Shown here in pieces: positions 8,235 to 17,423 of a stretch of DNA of 64,000 nt; position 1 is the first letter of the stretch; the number at the start of each line of letters is the position of its first letter. Origin of the DNA: JAWKJY01 sp041393535 (GTDB lineage: Bacteria; Actinomycetota; Thermoleophilia; Gaiellales; Gaiellaceae); assembly GCA_041393535.1 (NCBI GenBank), contig JAWKJY010000004.1:446207-510206 (forward strand). The letters run 5' to 3'. Under the pieces are notes generated by a model, which saw only the letters and a list, made by a program, of their open reading frames with translations, was not told the DNA's origin and made no database searches. The translations under genes and the position numbers were made by a program.

Positions 8235-8255
8235 GGAGGATCGCCCCGATCCTCC
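8235..8255 (+). terminator. Hairpin after the MoaB-like gene
   Basis: A perfect 9-bp stem GGAGGATCG / CGATCCTCC with a CCC loop starts 11 bp after the stop. No T-tract follows. The remaining bases to 8370 show no gene. Confidence 0.55.
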
Positions 8256-8374
8256 GTGCGCGCCGACCGCCTCCGCGCCGGTGTGCCGGCCTGCCCGGGT
8301 GGCTGCCGGGGGCGTGGCGAGCCGATCACGCGTGCCGCCGCACGGCGAGCCACACGGCGATCGCCCGCGCTCTA

Positions 8375-8398
8375 AATGAGAGTCGTTATTGGTATCCT
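8375..8398 (+). promoter_or_regulatory. Zur-box-like operator and -10 of the zinc importer operon
   Basis: An unusually AT-rich island holds AATGAGAGTCGTTATT, resembling the imperfect palindrome bound by Fur/Zur repressors, followed by a TATCCT -10 at 8393-8398. Repressor binding here would block polymerase, which fits zinc repression of the downstream operon by the Zur-like protein at 7086. The site was identified by eye. Confidence 0.55.
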
Positions 8399-8433
8399 TC
8401 TCGTCCCTGTCGACCGGAGCGAGGGAGAGACCG

Positions 8434-9564
8434 ATGCGCACGACCGCACGCCGATGGATCGCCGGGCTGCTCCTGGTGGCGCTCTCCCTCGCGATCGCCG
8501 CATGCGGCGGCTCCTCCGACGACGCCGCTCCGACTGCCGAGCCATCTGCTCCGGCCGACACGCCACCTGCGGTCGGCGAGCCGGCGCCGGCGGACGGCTC
8601 GGCCGCGGGCGGGCCGACGATCGTCGTCACGTACTCGGTCCTCGGCTCGCTCGTCTCGGACCTCGTCGGCGACGCCGCGCAGGTGCAGGTGCTGATGCCG
8701 AACGGCGTCGACCCGCACGACTGGCAACCGTCGGCGAAGGACGTCGAGGCCGTCAGCAAGGCGGCGCTGGTGGTCGAGAACGGGCTCGGGCTCGAGGAGG
8801 GCCTCGAGGACGCGATCCACGAGGCGGAGGCCGCGGGCGTGCCGGTGTTCACGGCCACCGACCATGTCGAGCTGCGCACGATCGGCGAGGGCGAGATCGC
8901 CGAGGGCCACGAGGACGAGCACGCCCGGGGCGAGGCGCCCCTCGAGGGCGAGGCGCCCGCCGAGACAGGCGAGGTGCACGGCCAGGAGGAGCACGAGGGA
9001 GAGACCGGCGACGCGCACGCCGAGGAGGAGCACCACGACGAGCACGCGGTCGGCGCGGACGACCCGCACATCTGGACCGACCCTGCGACGATGCGCGCCG
9101 TGATGGCGGCGCTCGCAACGGAGCTCGAGCAGGGGCTCGGCCTCGATCTCGCAACCCGTGCGGCCGAGCTCGACGCCCGCCTCGGCGAGCTCGACGCGGA
9201 GGTCGAGGAGATCCTGTCCGTCGTGCCGGCGGACCGGCGCCGGCTCGTGACGGGCCACGAGTCGATGGGCTACTTCGCCCGGCGGTACGGCTTCACGCTC
9301 GTCGGCGCGTTGATCCCGTCGATCAGCTCGCAGGCACAGGCCTCCGCGGCGGAGCTGGCGGGGCTGAAGGAGACGATCGAGCGCGAGGGCGCGACGACGA
9401 TCTTCACCGAGATCGGCACGCCCGACCAGGTCGCCGAGACGATCGCCGACGAGACCGGCGCACGCGTCGTCGAGCTGCCGTCCCACAACCTCCCGGACGA
9501 CGGCTCCTACCTGACGTTCATGCGCGACATCGCGACGAGGGTCGCGGACGGCCTCGCCTCGTGA
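8434..9564 (+). CDS. znuA: Zinc/manganese ABC transporter substrate-binding lipoprotein (ZnuA-like)
   Basis: A 376-residue metal-binding lipoprotein. The signal peptide ends in the lipobox LAIAACGG. The cluster A-I fold shows LMPNGVDPHDWQPS (first His ligand) and DDPHIWTDPATMRAV (second). A long acidic and His-rich loop lies between them (about residues 155-210), which is typical of zinc binders. Further ligand blocks are GHESMGYFARRYGF and TIFTEIGTPDQVAETIA. The ATG at 8434 follows a GGGAGAG ribosome site. It is the first gene of a three-gene importer; the stop overlaps the permease GTG. Confidence 0.92.
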   Translation: MRTTARRWIAGLLLVALSLAIAACGGSSDDAAPTAEPSAPADTPPAVGEPAPADGSAAGGPTIVVTYSVLGSLVSDLVGDAAQVQVLMPNGVDPHDWQPSAKDVEAVSKAALVVENGLGLEEGLEDAIHEAEAAGVPVFTATDHVELRTIGEGEIAEGHEDEHARGEAPLEGEAPAETGEVHGQEEHEGETGDAHAEEEHHDEHAVGADDPHIWTDPATMRAVMAALATELEQGLGLDLATRAAELDARLGELDAEVEEILSVVPADRRRLVTGHESMGYFARRYGFTLVGALIPSISSQAQASAAELAGLKETIEREGATTIFTEIGTPDQVAETIADETGARVVELPSHNLPDDGSYLTFMRDIATRVADGLAS

Positions 9565-10403
9565 GCGAGCTCGTCGATCCGTTCCTCGACAACGCCTTCA
9601 TGCAGCGGGCGCTGCTCGCGGGCGTGCTCGTGGCGATCGCGTGCGCCGTCGTCGGCACGTTCGTCGTGCTGCGCGGGCTCGCCTTCATCGGGGACGCGCT
9701 CGCGCACGGCGTCCTCCCCGGGATCGCGGGCGCCATCCTGCTCGGACTGCCGGGCATGGCGGGCGCCGCCGTCGGCGCGGTCGTGATGATCGGCGGCGTC
9801 ACCCTCGTCACGTCCAAGTCGCGCCTGTCCTCGGACACCGCGATCGGCCTGCTCTTCGTCGGGATGCTCGCCGCGGGCGTGGTGATCGTGTCGCGCTCGA
9901 CGAGCTTCACCGGCGACCTGACCCGCATCCTCTTCGGCGACGTGCTCGGGATCGGCCGGTCCGACCTCGTCGTCCAGGGGGTCGCGACGGCCGCCGTGCT
10001 CGCCGTCACGCTCGTCTGCATCCGGCCGTTCCTGCTCCTCTGCTTCGACGAGGAGCACACGCGCGTCGCCGGCTTCGCGGCGCGCTGGTACCACCTGCTC
10101 CAGCTCGCGCTGATCGCCGTGACGGTCGTCGTCTCGTTCCAGACCGTCGGCACGCTGCTCGTGTTCGGAATGCTGCTCGCGCCCGCCGGGGCGGCCGCGC
10201 TCCTCGCCAGCCGGGTCTCGACGATGATGGCGATCGCGGCGGTGATCGGCTCGCTGTCGATCGTCGTCGGGCTGCTGATCTCGTACCACGCGAACCTCGC
10301 GGCAGGCGCGTCGGTCGTGCTCGTCGAGATCGCGGTGTTCTTCGCGGTGCTGCTCGTCGTCGGCGTCAGGCAGGCGCGGCGGGCGGCTACCGTGCCGGCG
10401 TGA
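9561..10403 (+). CDS. znuB: Zinc/manganese ABC transporter permease (ZnuB-like)
   Basis: A 280-residue inner-membrane channel subunit of the ABC-3 family with about eight hydrophobic helices. It opens with an amphipathic segment (LVDPFLDNAFMQRALLAG), keeps the RGLAFIGDALAHGVLPG block and continues SRLSSDTAIGLLFVGMLAAG. The GTG at 9561 and the stop at 10403 overlap the genes on both sides, so the importer subunits are translationally coupled. It carries zinc, or possibly manganese, released by the ZnuA-like lipoprotein. Confidence 0.92.
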   Translation: MSELVDPFLDNAFMQRALLAGVLVAIACAVVGTFVVLRGLAFIGDALAHGVLPGIAGAILLGLPGMAGAAVGAVVMIGGVTLVTSKSRLSSDTAIGLLFVGMLAAGVVIVSRSTSFTGDLTRILFGDVLGIGRSDLVVQGVATAAVLAVTLVCIRPFLLLCFDEEHTRVAGFAARWYHLLQLALIAVTVVVSFQTVGTLLVFGMLLAPAGAAALLASRVSTMMAIAAVIGSLSIVVGLLISYHANLAAGASVVLVEIAVFFAVLLVVGVRQARRAATVPA

Positions 10404-11200
10404 GCCAGCCCGCCGTCACGGCACGATCCCTGACCATCGGGTACCGCGGCCAGGCCGTCGTCGAGGGCATCGACCTCGAGCTCGCGCCGGGGACGACGCT
10501 CGCGATCGTCGGCACGAACGGGTCGGGCAAGTCGACGTTCCTGAAGACCCTGGTCGGCCTGCTGTCGGTGATGGCCGGCAGCCTGGACGTGCTCGGCGGT
10601 CGGCCTGGCGCCCAGCCGGCCCGGGTCGCGTACCTCAGCCAGTTCCATCCGTCGAGCTACGTCCTGCCGCTCCGCTCGGCCGAGGTCGTGCGGATGGGGC
10701 GCTTCGCCGGGCGCGGCCTGCTCGGTCGCCTGAACGCCGAGGACCGCCGGCTCGTCGACGAGTCGCTCGCCCGGATGGAGGCGACCGCGCTCGGCGGCCA
10801 GCCGCTGCGCAGCCTTTCCGGCGGACAGCAGCAGCGCGTCTTCCTGGCGCAGGCGCTCGCGCGCCGCGCCGACCTGCTGATCCTCGACGAGCCAGCTTCC
10901 GGGCTCGATGCGAGCGCCCGGTCGCTGCTCGACCGCGCCGTGGCGGAGGAGCGCGCCCGCGGCGTGTGCGTCGTCGTCACGACGCACGACATCGGGGACG
11001 CGATGAAGGCCGATCAGGTGCTCCTCCTCGCCCGGCGGGTGGTGGCGTGCGGCACGCCGGGTGACGTCCTGACGCCGCAGACGCTGCTCGAGACGTTCGG
11101 GCTCGTGCTCGCCGACCTGGGCGGCGGCGTCTTCGCCATGGACCCGGGCCACCACCACGGCGAGCACGACCCGCACGACCACCACGGGCACGCGCACTGA
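10400..11200 (+). CDS. znuC: Zinc/manganese ABC transporter ATPase (ZnuC-like)
   Basis: A 266-residue ATPase. Walker A GTNGSGKST is near residue 39, the signature LSGGQQQR near 139, Walker B DLLILDEPASGLD near 159 and the switch His in VVTTHD. The C-terminus is a His/Asp-rich tail (HHHGEHDPHDHHGHAH) that could bind zinc and tune transport; that role is inference. The GTG at 10400 overlaps the permease stop. It ends the operon. Confidence 0.92.
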   Translation: MSQPAVTARSLTIGYRGQAVVEGIDLELAPGTTLAIVGTNGSGKSTFLKTLVGLLSVMAGSLDVLGGRPGAQPARVAYLSQFHPSSYVLPLRSAEVVRMGRFAGRGLLGRLNAEDRRLVDESLARMEATALGGQPLRSLSGGQQQRVFLAQALARRADLLILDEPASGLDASARSLLDRAVAEERARGVCVVVTTHDIGDAMKADQVLLLARRVVACGTPGDVLTPQTLLETFGLVLADLGGGVFAMDPGHHHGEHDPHDHHGHAH

Positions 11201-11319
11201 CCGCCCGGGGCGCCGGGCCGGCTCCGGTGCCCAGTCAGCGGCCTCCGTCGGGCGACGCGTCGCGCTTCCCGGGGCGCCATGGTGGCAGCGTGCACGCCCG
11301 CCGGGCCGGGTGGGCAGCC

Positions 11320-11485
11320 CGAGCCGTGACGATTCGCGCGCGAGACCGTGACGATTCGCGCACGCGCCCTCCCGTCAGGCGCGCGCGCCCGTCAACCTGG
11401 GTGGTGGGACCCCCACCCTGGGTGGGGGTGCGGGTCGGGTGGGCCATGTCCCGTCAGGGCCTGTCCTCACGGGACGGGTCGGCGC
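11320..11485 (+). repeat. Dispersed intergenic element, copy 2, with direct repeats and a perfect palindrome
   Basis: The convergent gap 11201-11490 holds two exact copies of CCGTGACGATTCGCGC (11324-11339 and 11346-11361), 22 bp apart or two helical turns. It also holds a perfect 19-bp palindrome CCCCCACCC-T-GGGTGGGGG (11410-11428) and a GTCCCGT...ACGGGAC stem near 11449-11476. Palindrome and half-sites match copies 1 and 4. From 11201 to 11319 I see no gene. Confidence 0.45.
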
Positions 11486-11490
11486 GCGGG

Positions 11491-12252
11491 CTACGCCTGC
11501 CAGACGCCGGCGAGCATGCCGCCGTCGACGACGGCTGCCGTGCCGGTGACGAAGCCGCTGCGCGGCGATGCGAGATGGAGGATCGCGTCCGCGATCTCCT
11601 CCGGCTGGGCGAAGCGCCCGAGCGGGTGCATGCTCGCCCAGGCCTGTCGCGCCGCGGCCGGATCGGGCGACAGGTCGAAGACGCCCTGCATCATCGGCGT
11701 CTCGACGACGGCCGGGCAGACGCAGTTGCAGCGGATCCCGACGCGCGCGCCGTCGAGTGCCGTGCACTTCGTCAGCGAGACGACGCCCGCCTTCGAGACG
11801 CAGTACGCGGCGACCCCCTCGCCGCCCTGGAGGCCCGCCGTCGACGCGAGGTTCACGATCGAGCCGGAGCCGCTCGCGACGAGTAGCGGCCAGACCGCGC
11901 GCGTGACGAGGTAGACGCCGCGCAGGTTGACGTCGAGGACGCGATCCCACGTCTCGACGGACGTGCCGTGCACGGTGCCGCCGGCGAGGACGCCCGCGTT
12001 GTTCACGAGGACGTCCAGTCGGTCGTGCCGGCGCCCGACCGCGTCGGCCAGGGCCTCGACGCTCGCGGGATCCGCGACGTCGACGGTGGTCGCCTCGATC
12101 GCTTCGTGCAGCGCGGCGGTCGCCTCGGCCGCCTCGGCGTGCACGTCGGCGCCGATGACGCGCGCCCCGGCCTCGGCGAGGCGGAGCGCCGTGGCGCGCC
12201 CGATGCCCGACCCGCTGCCGGTGACGAGCGCGATCCTCCCTGCGAGCTCCAC
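11491..12252 (-). CDS. SDR-family short-chain dehydrogenase/reductase
   Basis: A 253-residue classical SDR. The NAD(P) motif TGSGSGIG is near residue 13, DVADPA follows, then VLVNNAGVLAGG, the catalytic Ser in IVNLASTAG, YCVSK with the catalytic Tyr and Lys, and a C-terminal GRFAQPEEIADAILHLAS and VDGGMLAG typical of FabG-like enzymes. The GTG at 12252 is preceded by AGGAGG. It directly follows hydantoinase subunit B with a 10-bp gap and is likely in that operon. Substrate unknown. Confidence 0.88.
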   Translation of the reverse strand: MELAGRIALVTGSGSGIGRATALRLAEAGARVIGADVHAEAAEATAALHEAIEATTVDVADPASVEALADAVGRRHDRLDVLVNNAGVLAGGTVHGTSVETWDRVLDVNLRGVYLVTRAVWPLLVASGSGSIVNLASTAGLQGGEGVAAYCVSKAGVVSLTKCTALDGARVGIRCNCVCPAVVETPMMQGVFDLSPDPAAARQAWASMHPLGRFAQPEEIADAILHLASPRSGFVTGTAAVVDGGMLAGVWQA

Positions 12253-12262
12253 CTGACGCCTC

Positions 12263-14014
12263 CTAGCGCCGCAGCGCGGCCGTGGCCGCCGCGTCCACCT
12301 CGCCCGTCGCTGCGAGCGCGACGCGGTAGACCTCGCGGCCCCGCTCGGCCGTGATCCAGCCCTCGCGCACGTCCTCGGCGACCCGCTCGGGCTCCCGCTC
12401 GGCGGGCGGGCCGTAGCCACCGCCCGGCTGCGTGATCGCGATCACGCGCTCGCCCGGGGCCAGCGTGACGACCGACACCGCCGGCAGCTCCTCGCGCGCG
12501 CCGTCCGTGCGCTCGAGCAGGTTGCCCGCCGCGCGGCCGTTCCCGCCGCCGCGGACGCCCTTCGGGACGTTGACCTGCCCGTCGCAGACGAAGGCGACTG
12601 TGAGGTCGTCGTCGACCGGCCCGTAGGAGACCTCGAGCGACGACGCGCCGCGCCGCCACCCGGCGCCCTCCGAGTCCGGCAGCAGGTGGCGGTCCCAGAC
12701 GACGAGCGGCTGGTAGTGCTCTGCCACCTCGACCGAGTCGACGTGGCAGAGCCCGCCGTTCCCGGGGTGGAGGTAGGTGAGCCAGCCGTCCGTGTAGGGG
12801 CTCGCCGCACCCGCTGTCGCGCCGAAGAAGACCTGGTTGATGTGCGCGCGCCCGAGGCGCGAGTCGAAGCCCGATGCGACGGCGAGGTTCGCGCCGAACA
12901 TGCTCCCGAACTCCGCCATGCCGACGCCGTGCGCGACCTGCGCGAACGCCTGGACGGTGGCGTTGATGATCCGGTCGGAGACGTTGGTCGTCGCGACCGA
13001 GCAGCTGGCCGGGTGGCGGGGGATGCCCGCGACGCAGCCCTCGCGCAGCAGCACGTCGACGCAGCGCGCCGAGCCGCCGTTCTTCGGGATCGACGGGTCG
13101 AGGCTGTCGAAGACGCCGATCAGCGCCGCCGCCCGCGACGTCGACTCGGTCATGTTCAGGCCGCAGGGGAGGTTGTCCGGGTTGTCGCGCAGGTCGACCT
13201 CGATCCGCTGCTCGCCCGGCCGCACGCGCACGGTCGACTGGATCCGGATGCCCTCGGGCGGCGTGCCCGGGATCGGGTCGTGGATCGACACGCCGGTCGT
13301 CTCCGACTCGGGCAGCCCGGCGATGACCGCGCGCATGCGGCGCTCGGAGTACGAGAGCCACGCCTCGTCGAACGCCTTCGAGCGCGTCCCAGCCGATCTC
13401 CCGCGCGAGCGCGGTGACCTCGCGCTCGCCGCGGGCCGCCCCGGAGCATCGCGAGGTAGTCGCCGTACCACTGCTCGGGCAGCGGATCCGGAGCCGGCAC
13501 ATGCGCACGACGTCCCTCTGATGTCCTGCCGGTCGCGCTGGATCCGGACGCCCGGGAAGATCGCGCCCTCCTCGTGACGTCGCGCGCGGTCCTTGGTACG
13601 TCGTCGGGACGGAGCGTTGATGTCCGCCTGGTGCGCCTTGCAGTACATCCAGTAGCGGATCCGCTCGGCCTCGTCGAAGACCGGCACGACGATCACGTGG
13701 TCGGCCGCGTGGCTGTTCCCGTGGTAGGGGCGAGTTGTGCAGGAACGCGTCGCCGGGGCGCACGCTCGTCCTTGCAGCTGCGGGATCGAGCGGACGAGCA
13801 GGTCGGCGCCCATCACGTGCACCGGCAGGCTCTCGGCCATCACGAGCAGCTCGCACGAGCCGGTGAGGATGCAGCACGAGAAGTCGCGCGCCCGGTTCAG
13901 GACGCCCGGAGCGGCCGGTGCGCTCTCGATCGTGTTCCCCATCATCGTCGCGATCCCCTCGACCCGGGCCGCGAGGACGGCGAGGCGGGCGCCGTCGAGC
14001 TCGGGCGCGCTCAC
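12263..14014 (-). pseudogene. hyuB: Hydantoinase B / 5-oxoprolinase subunit, multiply frameshifted
   Basis: A subunit of the ATP-dependent hydantoinase/oxoprolinase family, normally about 550-600 residues. The N-terminal part (MGNTIESAPAAPGVLNRARD, SCELLVMAESLPVHV) and C-terminal part (CGLNMTESTSRAAALIG, QVAHGVGMAEFGSMFGANLA, ITQPGGGYGPP) are intact in one frame. Between about 13300 and 13790 the coding frame moves several times: GDAFLHNSP, DVVRMCR and EQWYGDYLAML each lie in another frame. At least five one-base changes are needed. The GTG at 14014 overlaps the subunit A stop. I favour sequence errors over true decay because all frames keep coding composition, but the gene is broken as given. 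Confidence 0.8.
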
Positions 14015-16082
14015 GGGTCGATCACCAGGCTGGCGGTCGTGCCGCGGCGGAAGCGGGCGCCCGGGTCGACGACGACGGTCGTGAACGGCGACTCGACGAT
14101 CGCGGGGCCCCTGCCGCCGGCGCTGGCCGGCAGCGCCTCGAAGCGGAAGACGGGCGTCTCGAGCACCCCGTGGCCGCTGAACCAGACCTGGCGCGACGGG
14201 AGCTCCGCGCCGACGCTCGCCGGCTCCCGCAGCCGCCCGAAGCCCGCGCCGTCGCGGACGGGGACGCTCGCCCGCGCGTACCAGCCGACCAGCTCGATCA
14301 CGGAGTGGCGGTCGTCGAACGCGAAGAGGCCGCGGTGCACCCCGTGGAAGCGCTCGAGCAGCGCGGCGAGCCCGTCCTCGCCCCTGACCCGCGAGGCCGG
14401 CAGCGGCACGGGGATCTCCCAGGCCTGGCTCTCGTAGCGGGCCTCGACGCCGAGCTCGATCCGGCCGCGCGCGGGGTCGCCGCCCGCCTCCGCGACGAAC
14501 GCCCGGCAGCGGCCCTGGAGGCCCGCGAGGTCTCCTCGATTGCCGCGAAGTCGAAGGAGTCCGAGCGCGTGAAGCGCACCTCGCGGAACTCCGCGGTCAG
14601 GTCGGAGAGGAGCGCGCCGGCGGCCGAGAGCGCCGCGCCGGTCTCCGGGATGACGAGCCTGGGGCAGCGCAGGCGGCGCGCGATCTGGACGGAGTTCAGG
14701 CCGGCCGCGCCGCCGCCGCCGGACGAGGGTCGCCTGTCCGGGGTCGACGCCGCGGTTGACCGTGATCCCGACGATCGCCTGCACCATGTTCTCGGTGGTG
14801 ACGTCGAGGATCGCCCAGGCGGCCTCGGCGAGCTCGAGCCCGAGCGGCACGGCGACGTCGCGCCGGATCGCCTCGGCCGCGCGCTCGCGGTCGAGCGGCA
14901 TCGCGCCGCCGAGGAAGTGGCCGGGGTCGAGGTAGCCGAGCGTCAGCGCCGCGTCCGGGTCACGGTCGCGCGCGCTCGCCGCCCTGCCGTAGCAGGCCGG
15001 CCCGGGATCGGCGCCCGCGCTCTCTGCGGCCCGACGCGGAGGATGCCGCCCGCGTGACCCACGCGATCGAGCCGCCGCCCGCGCCGACCGAGCGCACGTC
15101 GATCGACGGGAAGCCGGTCATGTGGCCGAGGTAGGGCTCGCCGATCCACGTCTCGCGCGTCCAGGATCTCTCCTCTCCGCGCACGAGCGAGACGTCGTAG
15201 GTCGTGCCGCCGGTGTCCGCGACGATCGCGGTGCTCGGGCGCGGCGGTCGCGCGTGCGTAGTGCGCGCCCGCGATCGGCGCGAGCGCCGGGCCCGAGTTC
15301 ACCGCGTGGATCGGCGTCGCCGCGAGGGCGTCCGCGTCCATCATCCCGCCCTGCGAGGTGAGGCAGAGGACGCGTCCTGCGAAGCCGGCCTCCGCGAGCC
15401 TGCTGGTGAGGCTGCCGAGGTAGCGCGTCATCAGCGGCTTCAGCGAGGCGTCGATCGCGGCCGAGGAGGCGCGGCGGTACTCGCGCCAGCTCGGGTTCAG
15501 CTCGTGCGAGAGCGTGAATGGGACGCCCGGCAGCCGCTCGGCGAGCAGCTCGCCCAGGCGGCGCTCGTGGCGCGGCTCGACGATCGACCAGAGCAGGCAG
15601 ACGGCGACCGCCTCGACGTCGAGCTCGCGCAGCCCGTCGATCGCGTCGATCGCCGCCTCGTCGTCGAACGGGACGAGCTCGCGGCCCTGGCTGTCGATCC
15701 TGCCGGGGATCTCGAAGGTGAGCGACCGAGGGACGTACGGCCGCGGGTAGGCCATCGTGTGGTCGAACGGCCGCCGTCGACTGCCCTCGCGCAGGAGCAG
15801 GACGTCGCGGTGGCCCTGCGTCGTCAGCAGCGCCGTCCGCGCCGTCGACCCCGTGATGATCGCGTTGATCGCGTGGGTCGTCCCGTGGACGAACGTGTCG
15901 CCGAGCGCGAGCAGCCCCGCCAGGTCGAGCCCGCGATCCCCGGCCGCGAGGCGCAGCGCATCGAGCACGCCGTCGATCGGGTCGCGCGGCGTCGTCGACG
16001 CCTTGTAGAGACGCAGCTCGCCGTCGTCGTCCTCGACCACCAGGTCGGTGAACGTGCCGCCGGTGTCGCAGGCGAAGCGCAT
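14011..16082 (-). pseudogene. hyuA: Hydantoinase A / N-methylhydantoinase subunit, multiply frameshifted
   Basis: The ATP-dependent subunit, normally about 680-700 residues. The start at 16082 gives the phosphate-binding FACDTGGTFTDLVV, then GTTHAINAIITGSTARTALL and NSGPALAPIAGAHYA. The frame shifts near 15240. GEPYLGHMTGFPSIDV and RSVGAGGGSIAWV lie in another frame, and further shifts fall near 15050, 14720 (where a GGGG-rich loop is garbled) and 14540. The C-terminal third ends with VVDPGARFRRGTTASLVIDP. A TAGGCT hexamer lies 10 nt before the ATG. With subunit B and the SDR this is a ring-opening amidohydrolase operon. Substrate unknown. Confidence 0.8.
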
Positions 16083-16163
16083 CGTGCGCGGCAGCCTAAC
16101 CGGCCTCCCCGGGGCGTGCCCGGCCTCGCGTCGCGTCGAGGGCGCCGCGCCCGGTGGCCGGGC

Positions 16164-17351
16164 TCAGGGCGCCCAGGCCACGAGCGTGTCCCGCGCCTGC
16201 GCGACGCGCGCCCACAGCGCCGGGCTCGACGGGCGCAGGCGCGCGAGGGCGACGCGGCCGCGGGCCTCGATCGACTCGATCTCGACGAGCTCGCTCCACG
16301 CCGGGCCGGTCGCCGAGGCGCCCTGCTCGACGACCGCGCGCACGCGATCGACGGCTGCCGCTGCCGCCGCCTCGTCGTCGTGCAGGAAGGCGAGCACGAG
16401 CACCGGCGCCCCGTCGGCGACGGTCGCGCCGATGCCGAGGGCGACGTACGGCGCGACGAACGGGCCCGGCAGTGGCTGGCCGTCGCGGTCGAGGACCCCG
16501 CTCGCGGCGAAGCCGGCGACGTCCGTCCAGGCGAAGGCGCCGTACACGTCCTCGGCCTCGAGCGCGCGGACGACCTCGGCGAGCGCGGGGTCGTCGGCGA
16601 GCGATGCGCCGCCGGCCGCCGCGTCGATCGACGCCTCGATCGCGGCCGTCGTCGGCGCGAGCACGGCGACGTCGTCGTCCGCCGCGACCCGCAGCGACTC
16701 GCCGAGCGAGCGGACCGTGGTGCGGTCGCGCAGGGACGTCTTCCCGTCCTCGCCGACGGCGACGTACGGGACGCCCTCGTGCTCGGCCGCGGTCGCGCCG
16801 TCCGACGCGCCGAGGCGGTCGAGCACCCGTCCGCCGTCGAGGTCGCCGGCCACGACGAGCACGTCGTCGGGCGGGTCGCCCGCGGTCAGCTCCTGGTCGA
16901 GGTCGACGAGCGAGAAGCCGATCTCGTCGCGCCACCCCGCGACGTCGGCGGCGCCTCGCGGCGAGAGGAAGGTCAGCTCGATCGCCGGCGCGTCCCCGCC
17001 GCTCACCTCGGCCAGGTAGTCCGCGACGGCGTCCGGGTCGTCGCCGGGCCGGTCGAGCCCGTTCGCCTGCCGCACCGCCTCGTGGTCGATCGCGGCGAGC
17101 GACGTGGCGCCTGGCCCGACGCGTCGCGCCAGCGCGAGGATCCACCCGTCCTCGGCCGCGGGCTCCGCCGGGGCGCTCGCCGGGGGCTCGGGCGCGGGCT
17201 CGGGCGGCGCGCTCGTCGAGCCCGACGCGGGCGCCGGGGCCGTCGGCTCGGCAGGCGATGCGGCGGGCTCAGAGGTGGTGTCGGCCTCGCCCCCGCAGGC
17301 GGCGAGGCCGAGCGCGAGCAACAGGAGGACCAGGAGAGCGCCGTGCCGCAC
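16164..17351 (-). CDS. Lipoprotein, DUF3352-like
   Basis: A 395-residue secreted lipoprotein. The signal peptide ends in the lipobox LGLAACGG, followed by a Pro/Ala/Glu-rich linker of about 45 residues, then an alpha/beta region (ALARRVGPGATSLAAIDHEA, DVLVVAGDLDGGRVLDRLGA, LVLAFLHDDEAAAAAAVDRV) resembling DUF3352 proteins of actinobacteria. The GTG at 17351 is chosen because a TACCCT -10 lies 7 nt upstream. It is divergent from the AP enzyme at 17424. Function unknown. Confidence 0.7.
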   Translation of the reverse strand: MRHGALLVLLLLALGLAACGGEADTTSEPAASPAEPTAPAPASGSTSAPPEPAPEPPASAPAEPAAEDGWILALARRVGPGATSLAAIDHEAVRQANGLDRPGDDPDAVADYLAEVSGGDAPAIELTFLSPRGAADVAGWRDEIGFSLVDLDQELTAGDPPDDVLVVAGDLDGGRVLDRLGASDGATAAEHEGVPYVAVGEDGKTSLRDRTTVRSLGESLRVAADDDVAVLAPTTAAIEASIDAAAGGASLADDPALAEVVRALEAEDVYGAFAWTDVAGFAASGVLDRDGQPLPGPFVAPYVALGIGATVADGAPVLVLAFLHDDEAAAAAAVDRVRAVVEQGASATGPAWSELVEIESIEARGRVALARLRPSSPALWARVAQARDTLVAWAP

Positions 17352-17358
17352 GCCGCAC

Positions 17359-17416
17359 AGGGTACTCTCACGTCGCGACGCCTCTCGCCCGGGCCGGGGG
17401 GCCGCTCGCGTAGCAT
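17359..17416. promoter_or_regulatory. Divergent leaderless promoters
   Basis: Minus strand: TACCCT (17364-17359) is 7 nt before the GTG at 17351. Plus strand: TAGCAT (17411-17416) is 7 nt before the ATG at 17424. Neither start has a ribosome site. The 46 bp between the two hexamers must hold both -35 regions. Confidence 0.55.
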
Positions 17417-17423
17417 CGGCGCG

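Noticed and set aside
15204..17423. The first 740 codons of a 1202-codon plus-strand frame leading into the AP enzyme
   Set aside because: Antisense to hyuA and the DUF3352-like lipoprotein; composition is a shadow. The real gene starts at 17424 behind a -10 box.
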